From contig RCTD01000006.1 of assembly GCA_014898415.1 (NCBI GenBank), positions 1,116,001 through 1,180,000 on the forward strand: 64,000 bases of DNA, in the 5' to 3' direction. Shown here one piece after another: positions 13,129 to 23,769 of this stretch (the stretch's first letter is position 1; each line of letters begins with the position of its first letter). This stretch comes from Stromatinia cepivora (taxonomy: Eukaryota; Ascomycota; Leotiomycetes; Helotiales; Sclerotiniaceae). The position numbers were made by a program, and so were the translations under genes. Under the pieces are notes generated by a model that ran no database searches, was not told the origin of the DNA, and saw nothing but the letters and a program-made list of their open reading frames with translations.

Positions 13129-13139
13129 AAGGAGGGCTC
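13129..13139 (+). promoter_or_regulatory. Polypurine tract candidate
   Basis: The purine run AAAGGAGGG lies immediately upstream of the 3' LTR start at 13140. This is where retroelements prime plus-strand DNA synthesis. Confidence 0.55.
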
Positions 13140-13324
13140 TGTTACGAACCTCAACTACGAAACTAGGGCTAGCCGAAAGCGGGCCGAATTGTATGTTAGT
13201 TTGAAGAGTTTTCACCTATATAGAAAGGAATTCTTCAATACCATTAGAAAGAAAGTAATGAAAAATCTTGATTCTAAACCTATTGTTATTCGAAATTAAT
13301 CGATTCTTTGCTGTGATTCTCACA
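13140..13324 (+). repeat. 3' LTR of the non-coding element
   Basis: The 185-bp copy starts TGTTACGAAC and ends CTCACA. It is followed directly by the TGAAG duplication at 13325-13329. Confidence 0.9.
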
Positions 13325-13524
13325 TGAAGAGGTTTTGAAAGGCTTATTTTGCTTTGCAAAGTGCTTATTTCAAAGCAAAAAGGCTTCCGAAAGAGAAAGG
13401 AGATATCAAGGGAATCGATTGATTTTCGAATTGTTGGAAAAAAAAAAAAAGGGTATAAAAAGGTGGCATCTTTTGTCTGAGTAATTTTTAAAGCGGACTC
13501 TTCTGTATTAGCTGTATTGTTGGG

Positions 13525-13735
13525 ATTCAATTCTGTCAATATATTTAGTATAGCGGGCTTCTTTGCTTGTTTATTGAGTAGTTTATGATCCTATTCGATT
13601 TCATTTTGTAGATGTATTTAATATAGTGAGTTCCCCTGTTTGTTTGTTGTGCAAACTACTTTGTTTTGTTGGCTGTATTTAGTATAGCGGGCTTCTCTGT
13701 TTAGTTGTATCGATTTTGTTTGTTTACTTTATTGG
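13525..13735 (+). repeat. Imperfect repeats around TAGTATAGCGGGCTTC
   Basis: Three copies of a motif like ATTTAGTATAGCGGGCTTCT lie near 13540, 13614 and 13677, each followed by a TTTGYTTG-rich tail. They are probably tandem units of an old transposon leader. No coding role is seen. Confidence 0.55.
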
Positions 13736-13815
13736 ATCTATCGAAGATTTGATTTTTCATTTTGGAAGATTAACCCTAAATTATGTAGTGATATGCAGAA
13801 CCCGGGTTTATAATT

Positions 13816-13976
13816 TGTTAATAAGTTATATTGAGTGGGTGGAAAAGCTTTAGTATTATAAGGTTATCTGGCTAGAAGCTATTATATAGGTTGTGTGATT
13901 CGGTAGAATCATGTGCAGGCTAATTCCATTATAGTATAGTCCCATGCTTAGATATATGGTATGATCCAAAATCCAA
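13816..13976 (+). repeat. LTR-like repeat A, copy 2
   Basis: Starts TGTTAATAAGTTATATTGAG and matches the unit at 9105-9265 over its full 161 bp in the same orientation. After the shared part it reads CCAACAAG and diverges, so it is a truncated or alternative LTR copy. Confidence 0.65.
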
Positions 13977-14378
13977 CAAGAAATATATAACTTGGATCCT
14001 TTGAAACTTAGAATCCAAGAAACCAGAAACCTTGAAATTTAAAATCCAAAAAGATCCAATTAATACAAAGATCTATATAATCAAAATAAATTTCCTTTAT
14101 ATAGAATTTCGTATTCAAAATCAATCATTTAGTGTACTCTATTATTAATTACAAATTATATATCATCATTATCATTACTTAAATCTCTATTTTATGTCTA
14201 ATTATAAACCATTTCGAAAGCCTAAAGCACTTCCACATGATATAGACGGCAACCCTTGTAACAACTATCCCGTAATAACTCTTCATTTACTATAATAACG
14301 AATTTTGAATTTTCAAAGGTTTTATAATTAATAAACTAATTTTTATTAGGATTATAATATTTTGTTATTTTTGAATCT

Positions 14379-14647
<269 letters not shown>

Positions 14648-15994
14648 GTTAATAATTGTTTATTTTCATCATTTATATTATGATTTTCATAATAATAATT
14701 TTCATCTTGATTATCATCTTTTAAGGATTCAAGAATTAAATCTTTAAAAAAATCGTTTATTGTTACAATTATCAATCTAGGTTTGAGATTAGATATATAC
14801 GATTTATAAGCGAGGTTTAAATATAAAGATAGCAATATATTATTTTGTTATTTTTAAGATTTAAAGAAACTTTTTTTATATAATATATTAATAATAGAAA
14901 TTATTATTTTGATATTATTTGTTGATTAAATTTAAAAAAAAAGATTTTCTTTATAAAATGAATAACAAAAAGTTTTATAATCAAATTAAGATTAATTGAT
15001 TTTTTATTCTTTATAATTTTTAGAATTTTTTTTATTTGTTTTTTTGAAAAGTAATTTGTTAATTAATTGTTTTTGATATATTATTAAAATTATAATAATT
15101 AGAACAAAAATAATTCTAGATTTTTCGATTAATCGAAATACTTTCCAAAATCAAATTGAAAACAATTTTAAAAGTAGAAATGAAATTGATAATAATATAT
15201 TTATATTCAATTGTTAATTTATTATTCAATTTGAAATAGAATTAATATAACGATTTAAAGATATACAAAAAGAATTCGAAATTTTTAAAACAATAAATCG
15301 ATAGTAAATCGAGAAGATTTTTATTTGTTTTATATAAAAAAAAATATAGATTTTTTGATAATAAATTTTAATGAAATAATGATAATATTTAATAATATTT
15401 TTATTTTTTAAAGAAGATTTTTAAAGTTTCAAAAATTTCTATTTTATAAAGGTTTTAATATAATAAAGATAAAAGATTTCTTTTTTCAAATGAAATTTAT
15501 ATTTCGGAATAATGATAGATATTATTTTCTAATTGATAAAAAAAATAGATTATATTATTTAATATTTTCAAAAACAATTATTAGTGATTTGATAATAATA
15601 TAAAGAAATAGATAATATTTATATATTATAAAGACAATTCAAAGAGTATATATATGATTTTATTTTAAATAAAAGTAATTAATAATGATTTATTATTTAA
15701 TATATTATTTATATTAAATAATAATTTTATCAAAGTATAAATGATTTTGTAATATATTTTGATAATTTGGAAAGGGAAATCAAAATAGAGATAGAAAATA
15801 TTCAAAAAGAATATTTTTTATTAGAGTTCTTTTTATATATTATAAAAAGCATTTTTGAATTATTTTAATAATCAGAGATTAGGAATGAATTAATAAAATA
15901 AATTTGTTATTTAGAAAATATAAATAAAATATATCAACAAATAAATATTATTGAATTGTTTTGTAAGCAAAAATAGAGAAATAATTCAATATAA

Positions 15995-16192
15995 TTGTTA
16001 TTGTTATTGAATAATAAATAACTCTTATTAATCACTTCACAATATAAAAACCTATTGTCACGGGAAATGATTACTATATCAACCCAATTAACCATTCGTC
16101 AAGAGTGGCGTCACTTTTGGTGTGACACCTATATATATATATATATTTGAAGTGATTAATGAGAGTTATTTATTATTCAATAACAACAACAA
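15995..16192. repeat. Palindromic repeat with 45-bp arms
   Basis: The left arm 15995-16039 and right arm 16148-16192 are inverted copies matching at about 43 of 45 positions. Both centre on TTATTGAATAATAAATAAC. Between the arms are an (AT)n run and a 72-bp insertion. A related left half lies at 4938-5010. This is either a hairpin-type element or two LTR ends fused head to head. Confidence 0.8.
16056..16127 (+). mobile_element. 72-bp TGTCAC...GTGACA insertion with 5-bp TSD
   Basis: The segment begins TGTCACGGGAAATG and ends GGTGTGACA, so it has TG..CA termini inside a 6-bp inverted repeat. CCTAT flanks it on both sides (16051-16055 and 16128-16132). The related repeat at 4938-5010 lacks the segment and has a single CCTAT at that point. 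LTR-like ends and a 5-bp duplication suggest a drastically shortened solo LTR or a very small LTR element. No internal region remains. Confidence 0.75.
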
Positions 16193-16559
16193 TAAAGATT
16201 TGAATTTCCAAATTCAAAAAGAATAAAATGGATTAATATATTATATAATACAAACTATTCAAAACATTTTAAATTAATTTAATGAATTATACACCTCTTT
16301 AAGTTTCTTGAAAAAATAAAATCAATTATTGTAATTTTGAATTGAAAAAAAATTAATCGAAAGTTAGTTCTTCAATTATACAAAAGAAATATACACTATT
16401 TAAACCAATAGAATTATTCAGTTCTATATTTTCGAATTTAGGAATTCCTTTTAAAATAAAGATTGAACTATACTTTACTATATAATATAATCCAGATCGG
16501 AAAAGGCAAATAATATTAGTTCCAATTCTTGACTCTATATCTCATATAATGCCTAGATT

Positions 16560-16930
16560 CATTTTCATACTGATAACTTACAGTTACACTACAGAGCAGT
16601 GAAGGCAACAAGAACATCCTTATCACTATTAATCTATTCCTTCAACGACTTATCTGTCAATATATAGCTTAAAACTGCCGTTGCCTTCTTTGGTTTGATA
16701 CCAGTTTTCTTGATAATGAACTCTTGTAAACTCTGTATAGCTGTTATAATAGCAAGACCAGCGAACAAAAGGGTCTTAATAAGAATTATTTTGAAGGTAT
16801 TTCTAGAAACGAAAATATATGAATAAATAGCTTACAATAATACAACTCAATTCCCTAGCTGCAACATTATACTTGGTGACCTGGTCAAAGAGAGTTATCT
16901 ACCGAATAGAAATATACCCCTCAATTATGA
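16560..16930 (-). pseudogene. Small unidentified coding relic
   Basis: Less AT-rich than its surroundings. The reverse strand gives protein-like pieces such as SLQEFIIKKTGIKPKKATAV and DQVTKYNVAARELS, separated by a stop and by intron-like or AT-rich text. I do not recognise the family. It is probably the leftover of a gene or transposase caught in the AT-rich block. Confidence 0.3.
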
Positions 16931-17325
16931 ATACTTCGTATTATATTAATGTATATTAGATCATTTAATTTAATAATAATTGAAGATCCCAATTAGTTTA
17001 AGATCCTTAATATTTATTTAACTAGATATCTAAAAACAAAGTACAATGAATCTCCCAAAATCATCTAGTGTTTATACTTTAATCTTGTTATAAAATAAAA
17101 GCCCAATTATATAATGAAATTTGATTTATCTCTTTTCCATTTTATTACTTACACACTGTATAATCTAAACCGGAGAGAACTCCTTCTTATCACCGTGAAT
17201 TGATATTGTCCCGGCATTGGCCACTCTGGAATACTTCCGGTCAAATCGTTGACGTCAGCGATGAAGATGCCACAACCCAAGAACGGTAACGGTGCAGTGT
17301 CATAGTTGCAACAATTGCGGCATCA

Positions 17326-18183
17326 TCAGCTAGTTGGTGGTATTGGCCGTGGTCGTAGTCTCTGCATCCATATGCTGCTGGGGCGAGCGGTGGTGACCCG
17401 CACCTTGCTCGGCCGCTCCTTCGCCACCTCCTCTCTATCGCCCATGTCGACATTCCGTCGCCGCTTCCGGCTCTTCTGCTGTGGGGTGTTGAGCACCGCA
17501 TCTCCTGCACCGGCGGAGACTTCTTTGGCAGAGCTGACGTGCTTCTTAGCCGGGCGCTCTTTCTCCTCGTCGTCTTCCTCGGATACCATCCGCCGCTTCC
17601 TCTTGTGTGGTGTGGTCAAAGGGCTTTCGGAGGACATCGATGGTGTGGGGAGCCACTCTGCTTGGCGTGGCCTCTGTGGCCTCCGTGGTCTCCGTGGCCG
17701 GTCTGGTGCTGACACTGTGTTCCCCCGACCAACTGTGCCGTCAATGCCATTACTGCCTTTGTGTTTGCCATTATCGTTGTCGCTTTCATCATCAGAAGTG
17801 ACGCCCGCGATCTCATCCCAAGCCTTCAATTCGGCCTTTCGCTTCTCTTTGAGCTCCGTCGGCGTGTACCCTATGGGCCATTCGTCGGCGGCGCCATGGT
17901 ACATGGCAGTTCTGCATAATTGTACTGTGATGAGCGCATCGAGGTGCATTTGAAGTGCGGCAGCGAATTGGTCATCGTAGGCTTCCTGGAATACCGGCGT
18001 ATCCACGGGAGGGACGAGGTAGGCGCCTTGAGTAGCAACAATGTCGCAGTAGTCCTGCAAATTTCGCGTAGCGATTAGTTCGGTGCGCCGCAATGCAAAA
18101 CCGAATCAAAAAATTTGCGCGCTTACAATGGGAACATATGGGCTGTCCGTCGTAGTGGGTGGGTTATCTGGTGGCGATGTCAT
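17326..18183 (-). CDS. Hypothetical protein with basic low-complexity tail
   Basis: Two exons, 18127-18183 and 17326-18054, spliced through a 72-bp intron, give 261 aa. The join reads VPI/DYCDIV and keeps frame. The N-terminal half (to about residue 115) is mixed-composition, perhaps helical, and recognisable to no family I know. The C-terminal half is low-complexity with Pro/Arg stretches and clusters such as KRKRR, KSRKRRR and EEDDEEKERPAKK, which look like nuclear targeting signals. The gene lies about 340 bp downstream of the kinase pseudogene on the same strand, in the same GC-richer island. That composition is unlike the neighbouring AT-rich DNA, so the two may have arrived or been kept together. 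No lesion is visible in this gene. Confidence 0.65.
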
Positions 18184-18522
18184 GGCCAGCGATGGCTAGA
18201 CGACACGAGTTGGCCGGTTTTGCGGGCTGTTTTGGGTGGAAGTTGCCTTCCAATAAGTTGGGCTCGGAGAGAAATCCATGAGTCAGCACGGGCGCGACGA
18301 GGGAGCGCTATCACGTGACCCGATTTGTGTGGGCACGACCCAAGCCTCGGCTGGCCACACTTGTTGGGAGCGACAAAACACAGTGGCAGCGGCATCATTA
18401 TCAAGAGAAACGGGTTTTCAATTGCTACAAGCACTGAATACGGTATTTACACCAGCGAGCGCCAATCTATCTATTGCACGACCTTGACATGCCAGCCAGC
18501 CGACCTTCCAAACCACACTCAC

Positions 18523-20386
18523 TCACACCTCCCCATCTTCAAGGCCATACTCCAACCGTCGCCTTTTCGGCTGCGGAGATTCGGGTAGCAGTGAGCCCCA
18601 AGCTGGATGCTGGAGCACTTCGTAGATGTCGGGGCGCTGGGCATGGTTGTTCGGTGCCCACTGGTATCTCACCATATCGATGAAGAGACCGCCAACTGCC
18701 AGGGGGTTTTTTTGATCAGCCTATCTGCCTTCGGAAGCCGTTAGAGCGTTGCGGCATGGAGCACTCACGATGTATGTAGCCTTGGGTCAGTGAGGCGAAC
18801 GCACTCTTATAATCTCTCGTCATTCTGGCAATGGCATTCTGATAACTCTTCCTGAAGGAGTCGCGCAGCGCCTCGTTGCCCTTGCCGTCGCGCCATGGGT
18901 TGATGGAAAGCTTCCACGGGCGGCAGTTGTATGTCAGGTCGTACAAGATGATGCCCATAGGTTAGATGTCGATGGAGAGGTCGTAGGCCTCCAGCTCGAG
19001 CTCCGGAGCGAGATAGCTGATCGTGCCGACCGTGCCCGGCGTAGGCGGCAACGACCCGTCTGCCGGGATGTGCCTGGATGTGCCGACATCCAGCAGGACG
19101 GAGCGGCCGCCGAGTAGCCCGATGTTGGCCGGCTTCAGGTCGCGATGCACCCAACGTTTGTCGTGCATTACTTTGACACCAAGCAGTAGCGGAAGGCAAT
19201 CGCTGCCTCCATTGTCATGCCCTTGGACCCTCTGCCAAGCTCATACGTTAGCTGCGTTCCCCCAAAATATGACAGCAAGGAAACGAGAGGCTTACCCCTT
19301 GTTCCGAGTTCCCAACAAGTCGCCAAAGGTCTGGGGCGTCATCGGCTTTAGGACAATGGCGACATTGTCGAAGGCCGTCTTGGAGGAGAACTCCTCGCCG
19401 TTGGAGTAGATTACCTGTTCCATGCGCAGAATCCGCTCGCCGTCGACTGAACTCTTTGCGAGATCCGTCACCTTCTGAAGTATGTCGATTTTCTTATCCA
19501 CGCTGTCACAGTTTCGAGAAGTCCGTTCCACCACCTTGATGGCGGCCACGTTGCCTGGCCGATCCGAGGCGAAGAATACCCTCCCGTTGCCGCCCGCACC
19601 CAGGGCACCTCCCAGTGTCCACTTGCCCATCGTTCTCCGGTTGGGGAGGGGGGTCGGCATCTCGACATCGACGTCGGCAGCCTGCTGCCCGCCGTGGAGA
19701 GCGCGAACCATATAGCCCCTGCGTCTTAACTTGAAGTGTTCTGTGGAGGCGTATTCCGTCCACTGGAAGTTGTATACGAGCTTGTCGAGCTGGATCTTCA
19801 TGACGTACTGGTTCAAGTGATACGCCGCCCGGGTGGCTCCGTCGCCATTGACTGTCAGCTGCGCCGTCGGAGATCTGGAGCAGCCCATGATGAAGAGGCC
19901 CATGTTCTCAAGAAAGAAGTTGAACCGCGCATGGGGGTTCCGGAGTTTGATATCGTGCGTCTTTGCGAAAGCCCTAGTGCAGAGGAGCAGGTTGATGGGT
20001 ATGTTGTCCAGGGGACCCTTTCCCGCCGTCCATCCATTCTCCGGCATGGCCGGCGTAGAATCCAGGTCCAGCAGATAACTGCCGTCCCAGACCATGCCGA
20101 GCTTTCGGCCCAGAAACTCGTCGATGTCGGTGTCTGGCTCTGTGAGGGTCTCGCTTGCTTCGCCATTGCTGTCATACTAGGGGCGTTCCATCTCGCGTCG
20201 AAGGCGAACTATCTCGTCGTCGCGTCTCTGCTCGGGCTCGACACGCATGCGGCAGCGGCAGGCGGCTTGAGCGCCATCTGTCTGACTATTCTGACCCCCA
20301 GCGGTGAGGGCATCGTGTACCTCGCTGAATGCTAGCCTGGCGAGGGCATTCGCAGGTGTAAGGAGGGCAAAGGCGCGGTTCGACAT
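18523..20386 (-). pseudogene. FHA-like / protein kinase gene, broken
   Basis: Reading from ATG at 20386, the conceptual product has an FHA-like N-terminal part (around NPHARFNF...LTVNG) and a protein kinase domain. The kinase features are a glycine loop LGAGGNGRVF, lysine AIKVV, catalytic loop HRDLKPAN, DVG in place of DFG (LLDVGTS) and a YLAPELE segment. Introns lie at about 19198-19289 and at 18696-18768. Three lesions are seen: an in-frame TAG at 20177-20179, a probable 1-bp deletion near 19190 that takes the frame off just before VMHDKRWVHRD, and TAA at 18962-18964 where the family has Trp (DIW). The frame then runs to a TGA at 18523-18525. Composition is GC-richer than nearby DNA. The domain identity is clear for the kinase, weaker for FHA. 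Confidence 0.8.
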
Positions 20387-20760
20387 TTGATAATAGATAG
20401 GGTGCTTCAATCGGGTAATCGTGGGTAGCCCCACTTAAGTTTTAATCATGCTAGTATGCGCTCAGAACGCCCACCAAAACATACTACTATTCAACGTCAA
20501 GCACACGCCTTATAAAACATCTTAGAAAGTCTTAAAAAATTTAATAATATTATTTATTCATTTTTAATACTCGAGAGTACTTGTTGCATAATTGTTACTC
20601 TGGAACTTGCTTGAGCTAGCAGAGCGAGACTGTGGAGCCATTTCCAGGCACTTAATTAAGCGCATTTAAAATTAATATTTTCTCTTCTCAATCTTCAAGA
20701 ACATAATCGTATTTAAACACCTTTCACTCAACGACCATATCCAACGAAAACGTTTTAAAA

Positions 20761-21200
20761 TGGACTCTCTTGACTTCTATACTCTTCTCAACCTCGACTT
20801 CAACACATTTTCCGCTACAGAACTCCGCTGCGTCTACTACAAAACCGCTTCGAAGCGAGTACCCATTCTCGTAACTCTTCTGCGAATATTCAAAACCTCG
20901 TTGATGCTTCTCTTCACCCATTATTCAAATCTACTCTACTCACTTTGGCAGACTTAAATCGTATCGGATACTTCCCTCCCTCGACAATCGATTTACTAGT
21001 ACCGTATGATTATCGTTATCCGGTTCCAAGACACAGTATTTCGATACCTTGGGTTGGGGTAAGGCTAGCCCCAAATTCCAACATCCATCTACAGAATTCA
21101 GATAGTGGGAATACATCAAAAACACCTAATAGGGACTTGATACTTATATTTTTGGAAGTAAAAATCTACCATCGAACGATTTTATTTTATTGCAACGCGC
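20761..21200 (+). pseudogene. Decayed gene start of unknown family
   Basis: A CT-rich leader precedes ATG at 20761, whose frame begins MDSLDFYTLLNLDFNTFS and continues to 20957. A second frame from about 20860 continues the protein-like text to about 21130. The beginning faintly resembles a DnaJ J-domain (DFYTLL..., ELR..YYKTA) but lacks the HPD motif. Probably a frameshifted remnant. Confidence 0.3.
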
Positions 21201-21216
21201 CATTACAGCATTGTAA

Positions 21217-21831
21217 ATGTCGCGTAAGCAGGACAAAATTGACCACAATAGAGAGGTAAAGCTTGTTGGCGTGGGCAGGATTAGCACGTCGTGGCTCGAG
21301 TTCGACGATAGTAGGCCGATCGATCCAACCAAAATAAAGAAATTGAAGGAGCTCTACGCTCGTACAAGCTGTCGTCGCTATAGTACTTCAAACTACGTTC
21401 CGGCCCTCGTCACCAAAAAACAGCTGAGGACACTACTTAAAACTTCGAACAAAACTCAACAAGATATCAAGAACTTATCAGATGGTGCATTGCCTTGGCT
21501 TTCAAGCAAGGAAAAGCTGCTATACCCACATGGACAACATCGGGTCAAGACAGCTAAGCAATTCCTTCCAAAGACAGACCATTGATGGACGATCGTGATA
21601 TATGTTATCCCTTCGAAGGGTAGGATTTTACCTTCCGTATCATATCTGAAATCCATTGCTGATCTTCCGAAATAGGTAGGACCCAAGAACAAATCTTATC
21701 GCATTTTAGATATCAATTCTCACACCAAACGAGATTTCCGGACGGCGAAGTATATTGCAATATCAGACATTCTCAGGCAAAGAACAACGACTCCGAGGTC
21801 TCGAACTGGATATCAAGACTTACAAATTGTA
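21217..21831 (+). pseudogene. DUF3723-family gene remnant
   Basis: The open frame from ATG at 21217 has the DUF3723 pattern: DSRPIDPTKIKKLKELY, a CRR motif, VPALV, then LLYPHGQHRVKTAKQFLP and KTDH. A TGA at 21583-21585 then falls where the family has Trp (a G to A change). After a possible intron, the frame resumes with QFSHQTRFPDGEVYCNIRHS and NWISRLT to about 21831, also family-typical. The rest of the normally much longer protein is absent. DUF3723 proteins are frequent accessory cargo of Starship-type giant fungal transposons; their function is unknown. Confidence 0.7.
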
Positions 21832-21924
21832 ACTATAATCTATTATACTTTAATATCAAGCTCTATCACTTCCATTTTCCGTACTACTCTCCTCATTCTC
21901 AGCGTTTTTCTCTTCTTATTTCCT

Positions 21925-22272
21925 TCAGAGTTTTCTCAGACGTGATCGAGCCTTACGAAGAGCATTTAAGAGATCATTAGCTCGGTCTTCGATTTCCTCC
22001 CGCCAGTCAGAGTCCATTGCCATTAGCTCTTCGATCAAAAACTCTTCATGACCTCCGGTACGCTTCTGGGATGTTAGCTTAGAAGCTATTCGTGCATTTT
22101 TAGAAGATGTAAGAAGAAGGTGTAACTTTTTAGCTATATCTATAATCAGTTTTTTGGTCTTCAACAAGAATAAGCCGAATATACGTTGTAGAGAGCAACG
22201 GGCACCTGAACCATTGATATAACAGTTCGCACAAGAGCCTTGAAGAAACCCTTCCAAAACTACACACTCTTT
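21925..22272 (-). pseudogene. DUF3716-like Cys-motif protein fragment
   Basis: The reverse-strand frame reads ECVVLEGFLQGSCANCYING and then ARCSLQR, the Cys pattern (C..C......CS) I associate with fungal DUF3716 proteins. A helical, charged tail follows and ends at 21925. An in-frame TAA at 22273-22275 cuts it off from any N-terminal part, so it appears truncated. The family name is from memory and should be treated as likely, not proven. Confidence 0.5.
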
Positions 22273-22275
22273 TTA

Positions 22276-23660
22276 TGGCCCAATAGATTGGCTTTTGTTC
22301 TTATAGGAATTACAATAAGATTTGTAGACTTTGCCTCTTTTTTGGATTAGATATACCTCTGTATTGATGTTGAGCCAGAGGGACCGGATGATCACGTGAT
22401 CACACTAGACTTCAAATCTGCTCTTCACGTCTAGTGAAACTAAACCACGAGGAAACTCTGCATTTTGATGCCTACACAATTTGATACTCAAAACTCATTT
22501 CGTCGAAGGATCATTGTAAGGAATTCAAACAATTTCTTATCAATCACGTGGATGCACGAGCCAGCTGTGTTATTTTGGCAGCTTCATAATCTTATCTTTC
22601 GCCGAGCCACCACACATTCCATTCAGCCTAATCTTGCAACTCTGGTCAGAATGAACCATTTGATGACGCGTATAACTGGTCAAATGGATAGCAAACGTGT
22701 GTCACTAAAATGCACACCTGGTTATGAGGCCAAAATCGAGGGCTGTTGACCGGCGCTTGCCAAGACATGTAGATCCCCGCATGAGGCCAAAATCGAGGGC
22801 TGTCGGACGGCGGCTGCCAGTTCTCGACAAATATCAAAAGTGTCGTCATTTCATTTTACGGGGCGGGAAATTTCCATGACTGCCACAAGATGGCATGTTC
22901 AGATAATTATGGAAGCAGTCATTGACAAAAAAATGTTTCTTCCTACAAGACATAGCCTTGATATTTGTTCTTCAATAATAGCTAACATTTGGTAGAAATT
23001 CAAGGTCCAACGTAAGATTTTTATCTCGGTTTCGGAAATCGTGATATTCGGTTGTTTCGTGCAAGAACACAGCCCACGATTGGGATTTCGGGAAATTGGA
23101 TTATCTCATTGATACTGACATGGGCTTTTCTCATCTTAAATCCTTAGGACATGATTACTACCTTTTGATTGGCCGATTCCACCAAACAATTCGAAACCTT
23201 CTCGCTTGATGCTCCCCCTTTGCATACACGTGCCGAAAATAGCATTTTGGGCCTCTTGATCTGATGTAACATTTGGAAGTATCCTCACATCAAGTAATGG
23301 TCTTGACTGGCCTCTCAATAGATTCTGACAGGGACGAAGTCGTTTCCGGAACTTTTTTCAAACGCGACGTAGTATTCATAGATTTAATCTACGTACTTTA
23401 GGAATATTGACATTTTCCTTATTTTTGGAGGTCACATTCCTACTCCAAGGCCCAGCATTCCAGTTATCAGCAGCGCCTCATGGACGGTTTCGATTATCAT
23501 ACTTAAGCAGCCACCGGTAGCTTTATCTTTCCGCGTCTGGATCTTTTTTAAAACAGTACTCGAATTTTTCCACAATCTCTGCATTCACCTGTTTGTCACT
23601 CATTTTTGTCACTCCTTTTTTCATACCTGTTCTCAGTCATATTATTTTTTCACAAGGTTT
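22276..23660. other. Gene-poor stretch upstream of the secreted protein gene
   Basis: No supported gene. It contains a 57-bp tandem duplication (22724-22837), and towards its end CT-rich text typical of a fungal promoter. Confidence 0.5.
22724..22837 (+). repeat. Imperfect 57-bp tandem duplication
   Basis: ATGAGGCCAAAATCGAGGGC occurs at 22724 and again at 22781, followed both times by a related GACGGCG/CTGCCA segment. Confidence 0.75.
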
Positions 23661-23670
23661 TATATAAAAA
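23661..23670 (+). promoter_or_regulatory. TATA box of the secreted protein gene
   Basis: TATATAAAAA lies 100 bp before the ATG at 23770, and the leader between them is CT/CA-rich. This is a plausible core promoter of a strongly expressed gene. Confidence 0.55.
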
Positions 23671-23769
23671 GTCACTCCTTTAGCTTCTACCACAGTCATT
23701 TCAATCCAACTTAACTCAAACGTTGCAATTTAAGATCTACATATCAACAAATTTCAGTAAATACCCAAA

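Larger units (their letters stand above)
10861..13324 (+). mobile_element. Non-coding LTR retroelement with intact ends and TSD
   Basis: Two direct 185-bp LTRs (10861-11045 and 13140-13324) start TGTTACGAACC and end in TTACA/TCACA. They bound 2.1 kb of internal sequence without any coding capacity. The 5-bp sequence TGAAG flanks the element at 10856-10860 and 13325-13329, a perfect target-site duplication. A purine-rich tract GAAAGGAGGG lies just before the 3' LTR. I count seven LTR-LTR differences, all transitions. The interior is made of degenerate tandem repeats. The small size and lack of gag/pol fit a non-autonomous (TRIM/LARD-like) element. No tRNA primer-binding site was recognised after the 5' LTR. 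Confidence 0.88.

Noticed and set aside
9105..13976. Repeat A copies as the two LTRs of one element enclosing the non-coding LTR element
   Set aside because: The enclosed remainder has no recognisable retroelement domain, the copies lack a shared target duplication, and their lengths differ beyond the common 161 bp; left as an open possibility only.
17306..17953. 215-codon frame on the + strand over the kinase-island partner gene
   Set aside because: Antisense to the spliced 261-aa gene, which has a good intron join; GC-rich DNA gives long chance frames on the opposite strand.
19736..20335. 199-codon frame on the + strand
   Set aside because: Antisense shadow of the kinase pseudogene, which has recognisable kinase motifs.
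20761..20957. DnaJ J-domain
   Set aside because: Only the first helix is vaguely similar; the HPD motif is absent and the frame breaks soon after.
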